This document shows, in pieces, positions 33,276 through 42,352 of a DNA stretch of 49,751 bases. Position 1 is the stretch's first letter. Each line of letters starts with the position of its first letter. The translations under genes and the position numbers were made by a program. This DNA comes from Clostridiales bacterium (GTDB lineage Bacteria > Bacillota > Clostridia > Christensenellales > JAISNN01): positions 1-49,751 of the forward strand of contig JAISNN010000015.1 in NCBI GenBank assembly GCA_031276195.1, in the 5' to 3' direction. Under the pieces are notes generated by a model. That model was not told the origin of the DNA and ran no database searches. It worked only from the letters and a program-made list of their open reading frames with translations.

Positions 33276-34055
33276 ATGAATGAAATATATATAAAGAAAA
33301 TGTCCGGGGAGTTTAAAAAAATTCCCCGGATTGTCATATCGGACTATAAATGGTCAAAAAACGGATATATGCCGAAAGTGTATGTCTTTTTGGCGTACGA
33401 AAAAGAGGTATTGCGCGTCGGATTTAAGGTGCGCGAATGCGGCGCGGCGCAATCGGAAATAAAGTACGAAAAAGACGGCGAACCCGTTCATAAAGACGGC
33501 GCGGCGGAGATGTTTTTGAAGCCGTTCGGGGAAATAAAATATAGAAAAGACGGCGAACCCGTTTATAAGGATAGCGCGGTTGAGATGTTTTTCAAACCGT
33601 TCGACGGCGACGCGAGATATCTAAATTTTGAATTCAACGCGGAGGGTTTCGGAATTTTGGGATTCGGAGAGGGCAAGACGGACAGAAAAGAATTGATCCA
33701 TAAATATAAAAAGGATTTGTCGGTTAGGGTCGTTTCGCCGCGAAAAGAGCCGGTTGAAAACGGGGAATGTAAGGCGAGCGGAAAAGAGCCGGTTGAAAAC
33801 GGGGAACGCAAGGCGGGCGGGGAAATTGAAAGGTCGGCGTTTGTGTGGGAACTTTATTTTGATATTCCTTTTAAAATGATTTCGGAGATCTACGGCGCGG
33901 ATTTTCGCGTATATAAAGGGCGGCGCGTGAGAGCGAATTTTTATAAATGCGGCGACGAAACGCCGCTTCCTCACTACGGCGCGGCTTTTCAAGTGGAAAG
34001 CCCTTTTCCCGAATTTCATTTGCCCGAGTTTTTCGGAACGCTTATTTTTGATTGA
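33276..34055 (+). CDS. CBM9-like carbohydrate-binding-domain protein with internal repeats
   Basis: The 259-residue protein resembles carbohydrate-binding family 9-like proteins: the C-terminal GRRVRANFYKCGDETPLPHYG and FPEFHLPEFFGTLIF follow the family pattern. It has no signal peptide, so it may be cytoplasmic. Residues 61-110 are two copies of a 25-residue unit (EIKYEKDGEPVHKD...KPFG), and KEPVENGE(C/R)KA(S/G)G is repeated at about 157-183. No clear Shine-Dalgarno sequence precedes the ATG, so the start is uncertain. Confidence 0.65.
   Translation: MNEIYIKKMSGEFKKIPRIVISDYKWSKNGYMPKVYVFLAYEKEVLRVGFKVRECGAAQSEIKYEKDGEPVHKDGAAEMFLKPFGEIKYRKDGEPVYKDSAVEMFFKPFDGDARYLNFEFNAEGFGILGFGEGKTDRKELIHKYKKDLSVRVVSPRKEPVENGECKASGKEPVENGERKAGGEIERSAFVWELYFDIPFKMISEIYGADFRVYKGRRVRANFYKCGDETPLPHYGAAFQVESPFPEFHLPEFFGTLIFD
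33456..33608 (+). repeat. In-frame 75-bp duplication in the CBM9-like gene
   Basis: GAAATAAA(G/A)TA(C/T)..AAAGACGGCGAACCCGTT occurs at 33456 and 33531, 75 bp apart (25 codons). A separate 39-bp in-frame duplication (AAAGAGCCGGTTGAAAACGG) is at about 33746 and 33785. Confidence 0.9.
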
Positions 34056-34086
34056 GAGCGTTTTGCGCGTTGTTTTTTTAAGCGGA

Positions 34087-34123
34087 CGCCCCACCCCTTT
34101 GATCCCCTCCCACGGAGGGGAAT
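34087..34123 (+). repeat. GC-rich hairpin repeat, single copy
   Basis: A complete copy, cGCCCCACCCC..GATCCCCTCCCACGGAGGGGAAT, 32 bp after the CBM9-like stop. Confidence 0.9.
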
Positions 34124-34135
34124 GTGAGGATAGAG

Positions 34136-34305
34136 AACCGCTAAGCGTTAATAACCGCCGCCGCCGACCGCTAAGCACTGACCGCCGACTGCCGACCGCT
34201 AACCGCTAATCGCCGCCGCCGCCGACTGCCGACCGCTAAGCGTTAATAACCGCCGCCGCCGACCGCTAAGCACTGACCGCCGACCGCTAACCGCTATTTT
34301 TAGTT
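34136..34305. repeat. CCGCTAAGC / CCGCCGCCG short-motif repeat
   Basis: Short units ACCGCTAAGCGTTAATAACC and GCCGCCGCCGACCGCTAAGC alternate with GACTGCCGACCGCTAACCG. A block of about 62 bp occurs twice. It is the inverted form of the GGTTAGCGG family at 1772 and 46447. Confidence 0.85.
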
Positions 34306-34454
34306 TGCGCCGGAATTTTTTTAAGAAATTTTTAAGGTTGTCAAACGGAAAGTTTTAAAGTCGGATTTTTACGGATTTTTTCTAAAAAAGGTTTTTTAAA
34401 GATTTTTACCGCTAAAAAAATAGACGGAAGTAGAAATTTTTTTTAAAAAAGGTA

Positions 34455-34483
34455 TTGACAAAGGGGAGTGATTGATATATAAT
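34455..34483 (+). promoter_or_regulatory. Consensus SigA promoter before the G-tract ORF
   Basis: TTGACA (34455-34460), 17 bp, TATAAT (34478-34483). It resembles the promoter at 31370 beyond the boxes (TTTTTTAAAAAA upstream, GGGG after the -35). The next start codon is about 63 bp on. Confidence 0.85.
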
Positions 34484-34546
34484 AAAAGCAAGTAATAATA
34501 TAACATATGGCGTATTAATCACGCGCCTGAAACGAGGGTAAATATA

Positions 34547-34905
34547 ATGGAAAATATCTATAAAATTGACGGTAATTATATAGCAAATGTTACACGGGGG
34601 GGGGGGGCGTTTTTTTAGGGCTTCAAAGAAGCCTCCCCGTGCGAAAAAAATTTTATATAAAAATTCAAAACGATCGCTTTTGTCCGAAATTGATTGAATT
34701 TCGCGTCTTAAAGCGGTCTTTTTTTCATTTTCTTGAAAAGTTAAAAAACGGGCAACGTAAGGCTATAATTATTGATATATTTTATGTATTTTACGCCATA
34801 CGCGCAAACGGTTTTTTATGGACAAAACGGATATTGCGCGGAGCAAAATTTTATTGCCGCGAATATATTCTTGCATTTCATAATTTAATATTAATGTCAT
34901 ACTAA
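34547..34905 (+). other. Split ORF across a 12-base G tract; possible phase-variable gene
   Basis: An ATG at 34547 opens a 23-codon frame (MENIYKIDGNYIANVTR) that runs into twelve Gs (34596-34607) and stops at 34616. A different frame is open from the tract to 34905 and encodes a basic, aromatic-rich sequence (KKFYIKIQNDRFCPKLIEF...). Its own first GTG (34639) has no ribosome site. Ten or thirteen Gs would join the two parts into a protein of about 118-119 residues. CACGGGG and CCCCGTG also flank an inner GGCTTC/GAAGCC hairpin, so the tract lies in a stem. No family is recognised. Confidence 0.45.
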
Positions 34906-34991
34906 TTTAACTCTGACTCAATTTTGGTTTAATATTAATTACATTTTATTGTGGTAACATTGTAGATAATAAAACTTTATTTATACTAAAT

Positions 34992-35508
34992 AGGAGGTGA
35001 ATCGAAAACGGGAGAGAAAAAATAAGACAAAAGGATACAAAATAAGGCAAGCCGTATGAATTTACGGAAAAAACTAATGAACGAATAATGCAAGCCGTAT
35101 GAACTTACGGCGAAAAACTAATGAACTAACAAGGCAAGCCGTATGAATTTACGGCGAAAAACTAATGAACGAATAAGGCAAGCCGTATAAACTTACGGAA
35201 AAAAACTAATGAACTAACAATGCAAGCCGTATTCAAAAGATGCCCGCGCAAAAGAAAAAGTACGGAAAGAATTAGGGCGCGTTCACATACGCCATAGCGA
35301 AAACCCGAAATATAAAAAGGTAAAAGGGAAAAACGGGAAAATTTCGGGAAGGAAAAATTTCTATAAAAAAGCAAACGGTGAAATTCTAAATAAGAAAAGA
35401 CTTTTAAAGGGAAACGAAACGCGGGATTCCGTAAAAGAAAAAAGTCTTGTGAAAAAAGTCCGGAAAAAGAAACTTAAAAAGGGAAGATTTTGTAAAAAAA
35501 AGCGTTAA
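34992..35508 (+). other. Orphan strong ribosome site and Lys-rich open frame, possibly a decayed gene
   Basis: AGGAGGTGA at 34992-35000 is a near-perfect anti-16S match but has no start codon at the right distance. Downstream of the 44-bp array a frame is open for 96 codons (35218-35508) encoding KEKVRKELGRVHIRHSENPK and similar Lys/Arg-rich sequence, without an ATG, GTG or TTG near its beginning. It may be a gene disrupted by the array. From 35440 to 35600 the DNA becomes a repeat of AAACTTAGAAAGGGAAAATC + TTGTAAAAAAA units. Confidence 0.3.
35045..35232. repeat. Tandem array, about 4.5 copies of 44 bp with internal hairpins
   Basis: Units GCAAGCCGTATGAATTTACG + GCGAAAAACTAATGAACGAA + TAAG. 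Each copy contains the short palindrome CCGTA-N6-TACGG, so the RNA would form a row of hairpins. Confidence 0.9.
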
Positions 35509-35641
35509 AAAAGAAACTTAGAAAGGGAAAATCTTGTAAAAAAAAACACGAAAAAGGAAATTTTGAAAGGGAAGTTTTTTTAGAAAAGAGAAAAATTAAA
35601 GTTTAAAGTATGGGAAAAAATAAAATTTCAGGAGGAAGACA

Positions 35642-37177
35642 ATGAACAGTATCGACATTGTTAAGGCGAAAGCGACGCTTTTCCGCGTTTTGAAAGTCTT
35701 GACATATTTGACGGGATTTCCGCTGCTTCTCTATTTTGCGAAAAGCGACGCCGCCGTCTTGAAAACTATCGGAATCACCGCCGCCTCCGCCGATACGGCA
35801 TATAACGTCTTGTTTATGTGCTTTATCGCGGTCGCCGCGGCTCAGATCGCCGTCGGTTTCGCGATGAGAAAAACGGGCTTCGTAACGAGGTCGCTCGTCG
35901 CCGCCGCCGTCGCGGTCGCAGCGGTTTTGACGCCCGTTTTGTACGTCGAAAACGGCGTAAAAGCGGAATTCGACAAAATGCAAGAAAAGTACGCGGGTTC
36001 GGGCTACGACTTCGCGCGCTACGAAAAACAGGTTTCGGATTTTGCCGGCCGCGCAAACGGTTACGAAAGCGCGCTCGGCGGATTTATGTCCGCTTATAAC
36101 CTCTCGGGAGAAGACGGCTATTCGGACGGCAACCTCGACAAAACCCCGACCGCGGGCAAGGACGGAAACATATTCTTAAAGGGCTTCGGCGGTTTTGAGC
36201 ATTACACGTTCGGCGTGAACGCGGGAAACGCCGTTTACAGTATGAACGGCTTGTATTCCGACGGATACGTATTCGGCTTCAATCAGGCGAAATATATCTT
36301 GACGACATACCACAAAACCGCCGATCTGTATAAAGCGGAGGGCTTAGACGTCGAAACCGAATTGCAAAAAGCCCTCTCAGATCTCGATCTCGACGGTTCG
36401 GTCTGGAAAGACTATCAAAAAACGGAGGAATATCTCCGCGCATACGGCGATTCCGCGGTCGATAAGGACGCGAAAATCGAAATCGACGGCAAGGAATACG
36501 ACCTTTATAAACTCCGCGCCGACAATTATTACCTCACGAAGGACGAGGTTAAGACGATGGTCGACAAACTCTTTGCCGAACTGTCCGAAAACGAGGCTAT
36601 GGGCGAATTGGTTGCGCTGATAAAGGGCGCGGCGGGGCTTTTGGGTTTGGAAATTCCGAAAGAACTGACGGACGTTTTGGACGACTATAAGAATCTCGGC
36701 TACGACGGATTGATCGCCGCTATCGAGGCATTAAACGTCGAAATCGGAGGCAAGACGCTGAACGAGGAAACTCTGTTGGGACTTATAAGCGATTTTTCGT
36801 TCTATCAGGCTCCGTCGTCCTATCCGAAAATGTTCTTTATCGCGGACGAAACGCTGAGAGAATACGCTTACGCGAAATATCTCGCGACGAAACACGGCGC
36901 GGTCGTGGGATCGGTTTTGATAGGGGATAGCGTGGGCAAGGTTACTCTCGACGCCGCGGGAAATTTCCCGATGGCGAAAAACGAATTGGCTTCGCTGTTT
37001 CAACGCTTGGAAATCGAATCGGAATTTATGCCTAAATACTATCCGTGGCTTGCCGTGCGCGCAAATCTGATAAAATACGGCGGCATGGCTCCCGTAGCGT
37101 TGATCTTCGCATACTTCTTTGCCTACGCCGAGAAAAAACAGACGGATAAAATTACGGTTAAGGAGGGCGTGTTATGA
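35642..37177 (+). CDS. Uncharacterised membrane protein, first gene of a three-gene operon
   Basis: No family recognised. The 511-residue protein has three N-terminal membrane segments (about 15-33, 56-75, 84-103), a large polar domain (about 105-478) predicted outside the cytoplasm, and one C-terminal segment (about 481-497) with a basic tail. The polar domain is acidic, rich in Tyr, Gly and Lys. It ends with the AAVLTPVLYVENG..DKMQEKY pattern after helix 3. AGGAGG at 35631-35636 sets the start. The stop overlaps the next start in ATGA. The second gene has the same topology, suggesting a heteromeric pair. Confidence 0.75.
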   Translation: MNSIDIVKAKATLFRVLKVLTYLTGFPLLLYFAKSDAAVLKTIGITAASADTAYNVLFMCFIAVAAAQIAVGFAMRKTGFVTRSLVAAAVAVAAVLTPVLYVENGVKAEFDKMQEKYAGSGYDFARYEKQVSDFAGRANGYESALGGFMSAYNLSGEDGYSDGNLDKTPTAGKDGNIFLKGFGGFEHYTFGVNAGNAVYSMNGLYSDGYVFGFNQAKYILTTYHKTADLYKAEGLDVETELQKALSDLDLDGSVWKDYQKTEEYLRAYGDSAVDKDAKIEIDGKEYDLYKLRADNYYLTKDEVKTMVDKLFAELSENEAMGELVALIKGAAGLLGLEIPKELTDVLDDYKNLGYDGLIAAIEALNVEIGGKTLNEETLLGLISDFSFYQAPSSYPKMFFIADETLREYAYAKYLATKHGAVVGSVLIGDSVGKVTLDAAGNFPMAKNELASLFQRLEIESEFMPKYYPWLAVRANLIKYGGMAPVALIFAYFFAYAEKKQTDKITVKEGVL

Positions 37178-38313
37178 GCGCGAAAGGATTTAATTTGATA
37201 AAAATAGGCGTTTTGCTTTTGGGCTTTCCCGTCATCGCGGTATACGCGCTGATAAAAAGTTGGACGGTCTATGAATATAACTACTCGTATTTCCCCTACG
37301 TTTTGGCGGGAATGGGACTCTTGCTTTTGCTTGCGCTTTTGTACGCGGCGGCGGTCGCGCTGACGGGACAAATGGCGAAAAAATCCAAAAATATCAACGG
37401 CATATTCGCCTCCACGATGATCTTAGTCGCGGTCGGCGCGCTGCTTTCGACGGGCGTTTGGTCGCTTATAGACAAATACGTTCCTCCCGTCATCTCGAAC
37501 GCGACGCAGGACACGATTACCTACGAGGACATAAAAGAGGACTACGAAAACAGAGCGATAGCGCATGCCGAACTTCTCTCGGGCTTCGTCGAAATGAACG
37601 TTCAAAACGGCAGATTATCCCCCGAAAAGGCGGACATATACAGAGAAGAGGGCTACGGAAACAAAGAGGTCAGAGAACTTATAGCGAATTCGTTCAACAG
37701 TATAACGTGGGACGGCTACGACACCTTCAACGGAATGCTTGTGAATTTTGCGAACGGCGGCAGATTGACCGTTCCCGTTCTTATGCACCTTCTTTTCGAC
37801 GAACGCCAAGACCCGTGGTACGGCTATAACGGCTATACGGGCGAGGGCAGAGGCGAGGAAAACAAAAATCAACCTCTCCGCTGGTCGGTTCTCGACTTGC
37901 AGGGCGGCGCGATGACCTTTTCTATCGACGCGGGCGGTTTGATTCCGACCGACTATAACGAACTTCTCGACTGGATTTTGCCCACGCTTTTCGACGACGG
38001 CGGAATGCTGGAAACTCTTTTGAAATCGGTCGATTCGGCGATTGCGAGCGAGGAACTCGTCGGTTCTCCGATATACGTAGCCGTCGACTACGCGGAAAAT
38101 ACGATTACTATTTCCGTGCAATCCTCAAACGGGAGCCGCGGCGTACACGACTATATGAGTATGGCGTGGCTGAACAGCAATCATCTTTTAATGGCGGTGT
38201 TTTCTATATTCCCCGTCAGAAATGCCTTTTATATATTCGGCGGATTGCTGGCTTTGACGGGCTTTGCTTTGGGCGCGGTAAGACAAAAACAATACGCGCG
38301 GAGTTGGAGGTGA
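37174..38313 (+). CDS. Uncharacterised membrane protein, second gene of the operon
   Basis: No family recognised. The 379-residue protein copies the topology of the preceding gene product: three N-terminal membrane segments (about 9-28, 40-65, 80-98), an external domain (about 100-335) and a C-terminal segment (about 343-362). The domain contains YEDIKEDYENRAIAHAE and an aromatic Gly-rich stretch WYGYNGYTGEGRGEE. It starts inside the previous stop (ATGA), so translation is coupled. The final codons are part of a tandem duplication that also carries the ribosome site of the third gene. Confidence 0.75.
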   Translation: MSAKGFNLIKIGVLLLGFPVIAVYALIKSWTVYEYNYSYFPYVLAGMGLLLLLALLYAAAVALTGQMAKKSKNINGIFASTMILVAVGALLSTGVWSLIDKYVPPVISNATQDTITYEDIKEDYENRAIAHAELLSGFVEMNVQNGRLSPEKADIYREEGYGNKEVRELIANSFNSITWDGYDTFNGMLVNFANGGRLTVPVLMHLLFDERQDPWYGYNGYTGEGRGEENKNQPLRWSVLDLQGGAMTFSIDAGGLIPTDYNELLDWILPTLFDDGGMLETLLKSVDSAIASEELVGSPIYVAVDYAENTITISVQSSNGSRGVHDYMSMAWLNSNHLLMAVFSIFPVRNAFYIFGGLLALTGFALGAVRQKQYARSWR

Positions 38314-38427
38314 AATAATGAATAAAATAAATACCGATACGGGCTTTGCTTTGGATGCGGTAATAATAATGCAAAAAAAATATGCGGGTGAGCCGGAGGT
38401 GAAATAATGAATAAAATAAATGCCGTA
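38256..38427 (+). repeat. Tandem duplication at the second/third gene junction
   Basis: The segment ACGGGCTTTGCTTTGG...GGAGGTGAAATAATGAATAA is present twice with an offset of about 89 bp (GGAGGTGAAATAATG at 38306 and 38395). Both copies contain a ribosome site and an ATG. The intact third gene uses the second. Confidence 0.9.
38318..38407 (+). CDS. 29-residue ORF created by the junction duplication
   Basis: The first copy of the duplicated start region opens a 29-codon frame (MNKINTDTGFALDAVIIMQK...) after GGAGG, and its TAA overlaps the ATG of the lipoprotein gene (TAATG). It is likely translated because its ribosome site is as good as the real one. It may serve only to couple translation, or have no role. 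Confidence 0.4.
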   Translation: MNKINTDTGFALDAVIIMQKKYAGEPEVK

Positions 38428-41400
38428 AAGGCGGGAAAAAGGCTGGGTTTGCTTTTGGTTTTGGTCGTTTTGGTTATGACGGCGGCGTTGACGCTTTCGT
38501 CTTGCTTCCATAAACGCATTCCGGAAGCGCCCGATAACGCGGGGCAATCCGTGGCGGATAAGGCGGCGGCGATAAAGCCCTCGCAAGTGATCGATATGAT
38601 ACTTAGCGGCGCGAGAACCGCTCTCGGCTCCGCGCAAGAAAACACGTTCAGCGCGGAGGGCGAAGCGTTTTTCGCGGTTTCGGACGACGGCGGCGAAATT
38701 TCCAAATTCAAGTTGGAGATAAAGGCGGCGTTCGACCTTGCCGCGGACACGAATACGGCGGACAACGTCTGGCTGTTGGAGTTGAAAAAGGACGAAAACG
38801 GTACTTTTAAGGAGGTTTTCAGCCTCTATTATAAGGATTCTCTGTCCGAAACGCCCTATCTTTACGCGGGTGTAGGCGGCGAAAAACACGCGATAAAATT
38901 CTTTTCGCTCAAAAATTTGGCGAAGAAAAACGGCGGCAATCCCCTGGGAGAGTTCGGCGAATGGACGGCGGAGAGTTTGATAGGTTCGCTTCCTCTCGGC
39001 GAATACACCGAATTTATAAGCCTTGTCGTGAGGAATTTTTTGCTGGACGGCGCGAAATCTATCTTTAAAAATTCATATATAAAAGAGGATAAAAGCGCGG
39101 CGGGCTTCGAGGTCGATACGGAAAACCTCAAAAGCCTGATAAAAATCGGCGCGGAAACCTTATCGGGAATGGACGGAATATCGGGGACTTTCGACGAAAT
39201 TATGTCGGCGGCGGGCGTGAATTTGACTTTCGGCGGACTTATGAACGCCGTGAACAACCTCCCCGAAACGGAAATCAAGATCGATGCGAAATTCGCGGCG
39301 GACGGCGCGCTTGAAAACCTCGGCGCGTCCGTGAAATTCTTAGAAGACTTGAATATCGGCGTGGACGCGAACGACGGAAGCGAAATAATCGATATCGAAA
39401 TCGAAAAGGGAAAGAAATTTTCTTTCGCGCTGACGAAATTGAACGTTACGGCGGGCGGGGCGGTCATAAAGAATTTGCCGGCATACGTGGACGCGGACGA
39501 GTACGTCAAGCATAATTTAATAAACTTCGAGATCACGGGGACGGTGAGGCTGGAAAATATCGTCGAAATCACCGAAGACGGCGAAAAGATTTACGGCGCG
39601 GCGGTAAATAACGAATACGCCATAGAAATCAGAGCCGACTTAGACCCGTTCGCCCTCATAAACGGAATCGGAAAGGATCAAATCGGGGACAGTATCGCCA
39701 AGATGGGCAAGTTCAATCTGTTCGTTTACAGTATCGGCGGTACGGGTTCGGTAACTCCGTTTATCGAGATAACTTTCGATCCCGAAAACAGCGGAGACGA
39801 CTGCATTTACGCGTCGGTTTTGCTGCAAGGAAACGCCAAAATGGCAACGGAGCAGACAATGAAATTCGACGTTTCCGATCTGCTTGAATGGATCGGTTTA
39901 TACGGAAAGGCTTCCGCGTCCGGGGCTGCGGCTAAAAACGCCGTTGCATCAGCCGCCGCGGCAAGCGCGGACGGCGGAGAAAGCGCGGGCGGGCTTGACC
40001 TAAGTTTTATCACGAACGCGATAGAATTTATCAAGGACAGCGAGTTCGGACCGGTCGCTTTCGCTCTTTATCCTTATAAGATCGATATGCTGGCGGGTCT
40101 GGGCGACTTTTTGGTCGGGAACGGCGGCGAGAGAATGTTCTTCGGCTTTGACGGTTTTTCATACGGCACGGTGTCTCCCGGCATAGATATGTATAAAAGG
40201 ATAAAAGACAGATGTATATTCCCTCTGTCCGTAACCTTTGAGGGCGTACCCGAGTCTAATAAACTCTTGACGGAATACGAATACGGTCAGGCATTCCAAA
40301 ACGGCTGGAATACGGTCGATATGATGGTTACGTATAACAACAAAACGGCGGTTAGTTTTGTCGAACAGCGCGGTTTAAAGGTCATAGAAATGCGCGGTTT
40401 CGATCCTTATACCCCGGGAACTCAGCGCGTAACGTTGTTTTTGATCACGCCGCCTCACAGCAAAATACAATCGGCGGCGGTGTATGACACCTTTGCGGAC
40501 GGAGGCTTGCCTTACGGCTTGATTAAGATAGAATATGATATAACGGTCGCCGAACCCGTAGAGACGGTCGAATACGCTTTTGCGAGCGACGAGATCACCG
40601 CCGGCAGCAGTATATTTAATAAACAAATAAAGATGACAAAGACGGTCGGAGATCAAAAAACCACGTTGTCTACGCTTTTCACGGCGGACTATTTCACTCT
40701 GTATAAATTCAGCGCGTCCGCGATCGATAACAAAGGCGCGGTAAGCCGCGCGATCACCGCGGACGGAATAGCGGCGGACGCCGGAAAATATATCGTCGAA
40801 GTAAGCGTAAACGGTCAAATATTCACGCAAGTTCTGTATATCGACGAGGTGATATTCCCCGACGTGGCGAAAAAACTCGTCGCGGGCAGACCCGTAAGCG
40901 ACTTGGATGCGGCGGTAATATACTACGACGAGGAAAAGGGTTCACTTGTCAAGGAAACGGTAAAGGCTACGAACGGCGGCGGCGCGAAAGAGTATATCGA
41001 CATAAGCGGCGACGTAATAAAGGGCAACGGAAAAGTCTACGGTCAAGGCATGAGCGATCCTACGGAAATCAAGTATACCTATTACGTAACCGAGGGCGGA
41101 AAAAAGGTCGAAAGGACGAGATCATACGGCTATCCGAAAGTCATAGTAGAAGACGCGGCTGAAAAGTTTCTGCAATCGGAAGTTAAGGGCAGATCGTTTT
41201 ATGCCGGGAGCAGAATAACGTATTTGGGCAGTCTCCTGAGATCGGACGGAGAGGGCAATACTTTTATCGCGGACACGCAAAACGCGGGAACGGCGATAGT
41301 ATGGAACGGCAAAGACAAAAAATATATGATACTCGACGAGCGGGGCAACGTCATAGCCGACGAGATTAAATTGACGATTCATAGCGGAGCGGCGAAGGGT

Positions 41401-42330
41401 TCGTCCGACGTAACGGATCTCTACTACGACGCGGACACGGGAAGACTGAAATTCCCGGCGGAAAAACTTAACGGTCAAAACGCGCCGTACGGAAACGCAT
41501 CGGTTAAGGATCTGAAAGTAGAATACAGCGCGTGGTATAACGGCAGGAAGTTTGAATACAACGCCGGCAAGAAAAACGACAACGCAAACGACGCCTATGT
41601 AATTTTCACGCTCTATCAAAACGTCAGAACTTATTCAAATCCGATTGCTCCGAGCGCAATATCGGTGAAGCAAGGACAAATGTTTCCGAGCGGTTTGTTC
41701 AGATTGTATATAACCGATACGACGAGTAATGTAACGGCAAGATTCGACTATAAAACCGGAAAGTATTATACGTCGGTTGTGAACAACAAAAAGATTTATC
41801 TCGATATCAAAGTATACGAAAAAGGAACGCAAAACGAAATCACGGACGTGATTGACGGAAACGGACTTGTCATTCTGCCTGCCGGGTCGTATGATATGAC
41901 GGTTTCCGCGGAGATCAACGGGATTTTAGTTACCTATGATTATACGGGCAAACTCACCGTAAACGCTCCCGCCGCGCTAAAAGCGGCGAAAGGCGCGAGG
42001 ATAAACGTAAGCGGCAGTTACGATTTTTATTCGTATTCGTTTATTACAAATATGGACGGAACGAACGGCTGCGGCGGAATTATCAACGGCGGCGGCAAAC
42101 TCGACTGGACGGAAGCGAGAGGCTACCATATCACAAATTCGTCCGCGCCCGCGGGCTACTACGCCGTAACGTCGATCGAGGTGTTCGATGCGAACGGCGA
42201 AAAGATCGAAAATCCGTTTACCGACGGGTATAAGGTCAATCTCGACGCGGGAAACTACAACCTCTCTATCACTTATTATAACGGAGTAAAATACGTCAAG
42301 ACAACCGCGACGCTCGCCGTGAGCGAATAA
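38407..42330 (+). CDS. Large putative lipoprotein, third gene of the operon
   Basis: No family recognised. The 1307-residue protein starts with a lipoprotein signal: basic KAGKR, a hydrophobic stretch and the lipobox LSSC with Cys at about residue 33. The mature part is beta-rich. Residues 60-340 hold alternating amphipathic strands reminiscent of extracytoplasmic lipoprotein folds. The middle and C-terminal parts (about 690-1300) contain Ig-like or bacterial surface-domain-type patterns (YDITVAEPVETVEYAF, PAGSYDMTVSAEINGILVTYD, DAGNYNLSITYYNGVKY). GGAGGTG precedes the ATG. With two membrane proteins of matching topology upstream, an envelope-surface complex is likely. Confidence 0.72.
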   Translation: MNKINAVKAGKRLGLLLVLVVLVMTAALTLSSCFHKRIPEAPDNAGQSVADKAAAIKPSQVIDMILSGARTALGSAQENTFSAEGEAFFAVSDDGGEISKFKLEIKAAFDLAADTNTADNVWLLELKKDENGTFKEVFSLYYKDSLSETPYLYAGVGGEKHAIKFFSLKNLAKKNGGNPLGEFGEWTAESLIGSLPLGEYTEFISLVVRNFLLDGAKSIFKNSYIKEDKSAAGFEVDTENLKSLIKIGAETLSGMDGISGTFDEIMSAAGVNLTFGGLMNAVNNLPETEIKIDAKFAADGALENLGASVKFLEDLNIGVDANDGSEIIDIEIEKGKKFSFALTKLNVTAGGAVIKNLPAYVDADEYVKHNLINFEITGTVRLENIVEITEDGEKIYGAAVNNEYAIEIRADLDPFALINGIGKDQIGDSIAKMGKFNLFVYSIGGTGSVTPFIEITFDPENSGDDCIYASVLLQGNAKMATEQTMKFDVSDLLEWIGLYGKASASGAAAKNAVASAAAASADGGESAGGLDLSFITNAIEFIKDSEFGPVAFALYPYKIDMLAGLGDFLVGNGGERMFFGFDGFSYGTVSPGIDMYKRIKDRCIFPLSVTFEGVPESNKLLTEYEYGQAFQNGWNTVDMMVTYNNKTAVSFVEQRGLKVIEMRGFDPYTPGTQRVTLFLITPPHSKIQSAAVYDTFADGGLPYGLIKIEYDITVAEPVETVEYAFASDEITAGSSIFNKQIKMTKTVGDQKTTLSTLFTADYFTLYKFSASAIDNKGAVSRAITADGIAADAGKYIVEVSVNGQIFTQVLYIDEVIFPDVAKKLVAGRPVSDLDAAVIYYDEEKGSLVKETVKATNGGGAKEYIDISGDVIKGNGKVYGQGMSDPTEIKYTYYVTEGGKKVERTRSYGYPKVIVEDAAEKFLQSEVKGRSFYAGSRITYLGSLLRSDGEGNTFIADTQNAGTAIVWNGKDKKYMILDERGNVIADEIKLTIHSGAAKGSSDVTDLYYDADTGRLKFPAEKLNGQNAPYGNASVKDLKVEYSAWYNGRKFEYNAGKKNDNANDAYVIFTLYQNVRTYSNPIAPSAISVKQGQMFPSGLFRLYITDTTSNVTARFDYKTGKYYTSVVNNKKIYLDIKVYEKGTQNEITDVIDGNGLVILPAGSYDMTVSAEINGILVTYDYTGKLTVNAPAALKAAKGARINVSGSYDFYSYSFITNMDGTNGCGGIINGGGKLDWTEARGYHITNSSAPAGYYAVTSIEVFDANGEKIENPFTDGYKVNLDAGNYNLSITYYNGVKYVKTTATLAVSE

Positions 42331-42352
42331 TTTTCACGGCGATACTTCCGGG

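Noticed and set aside
34639-34905. Independent 88-residue gene starting at GTG 34639
   Set aside because: No ribosome site precedes the GTG; the frame continues upstream into the G tract, so it is treated as part of a split ORF.
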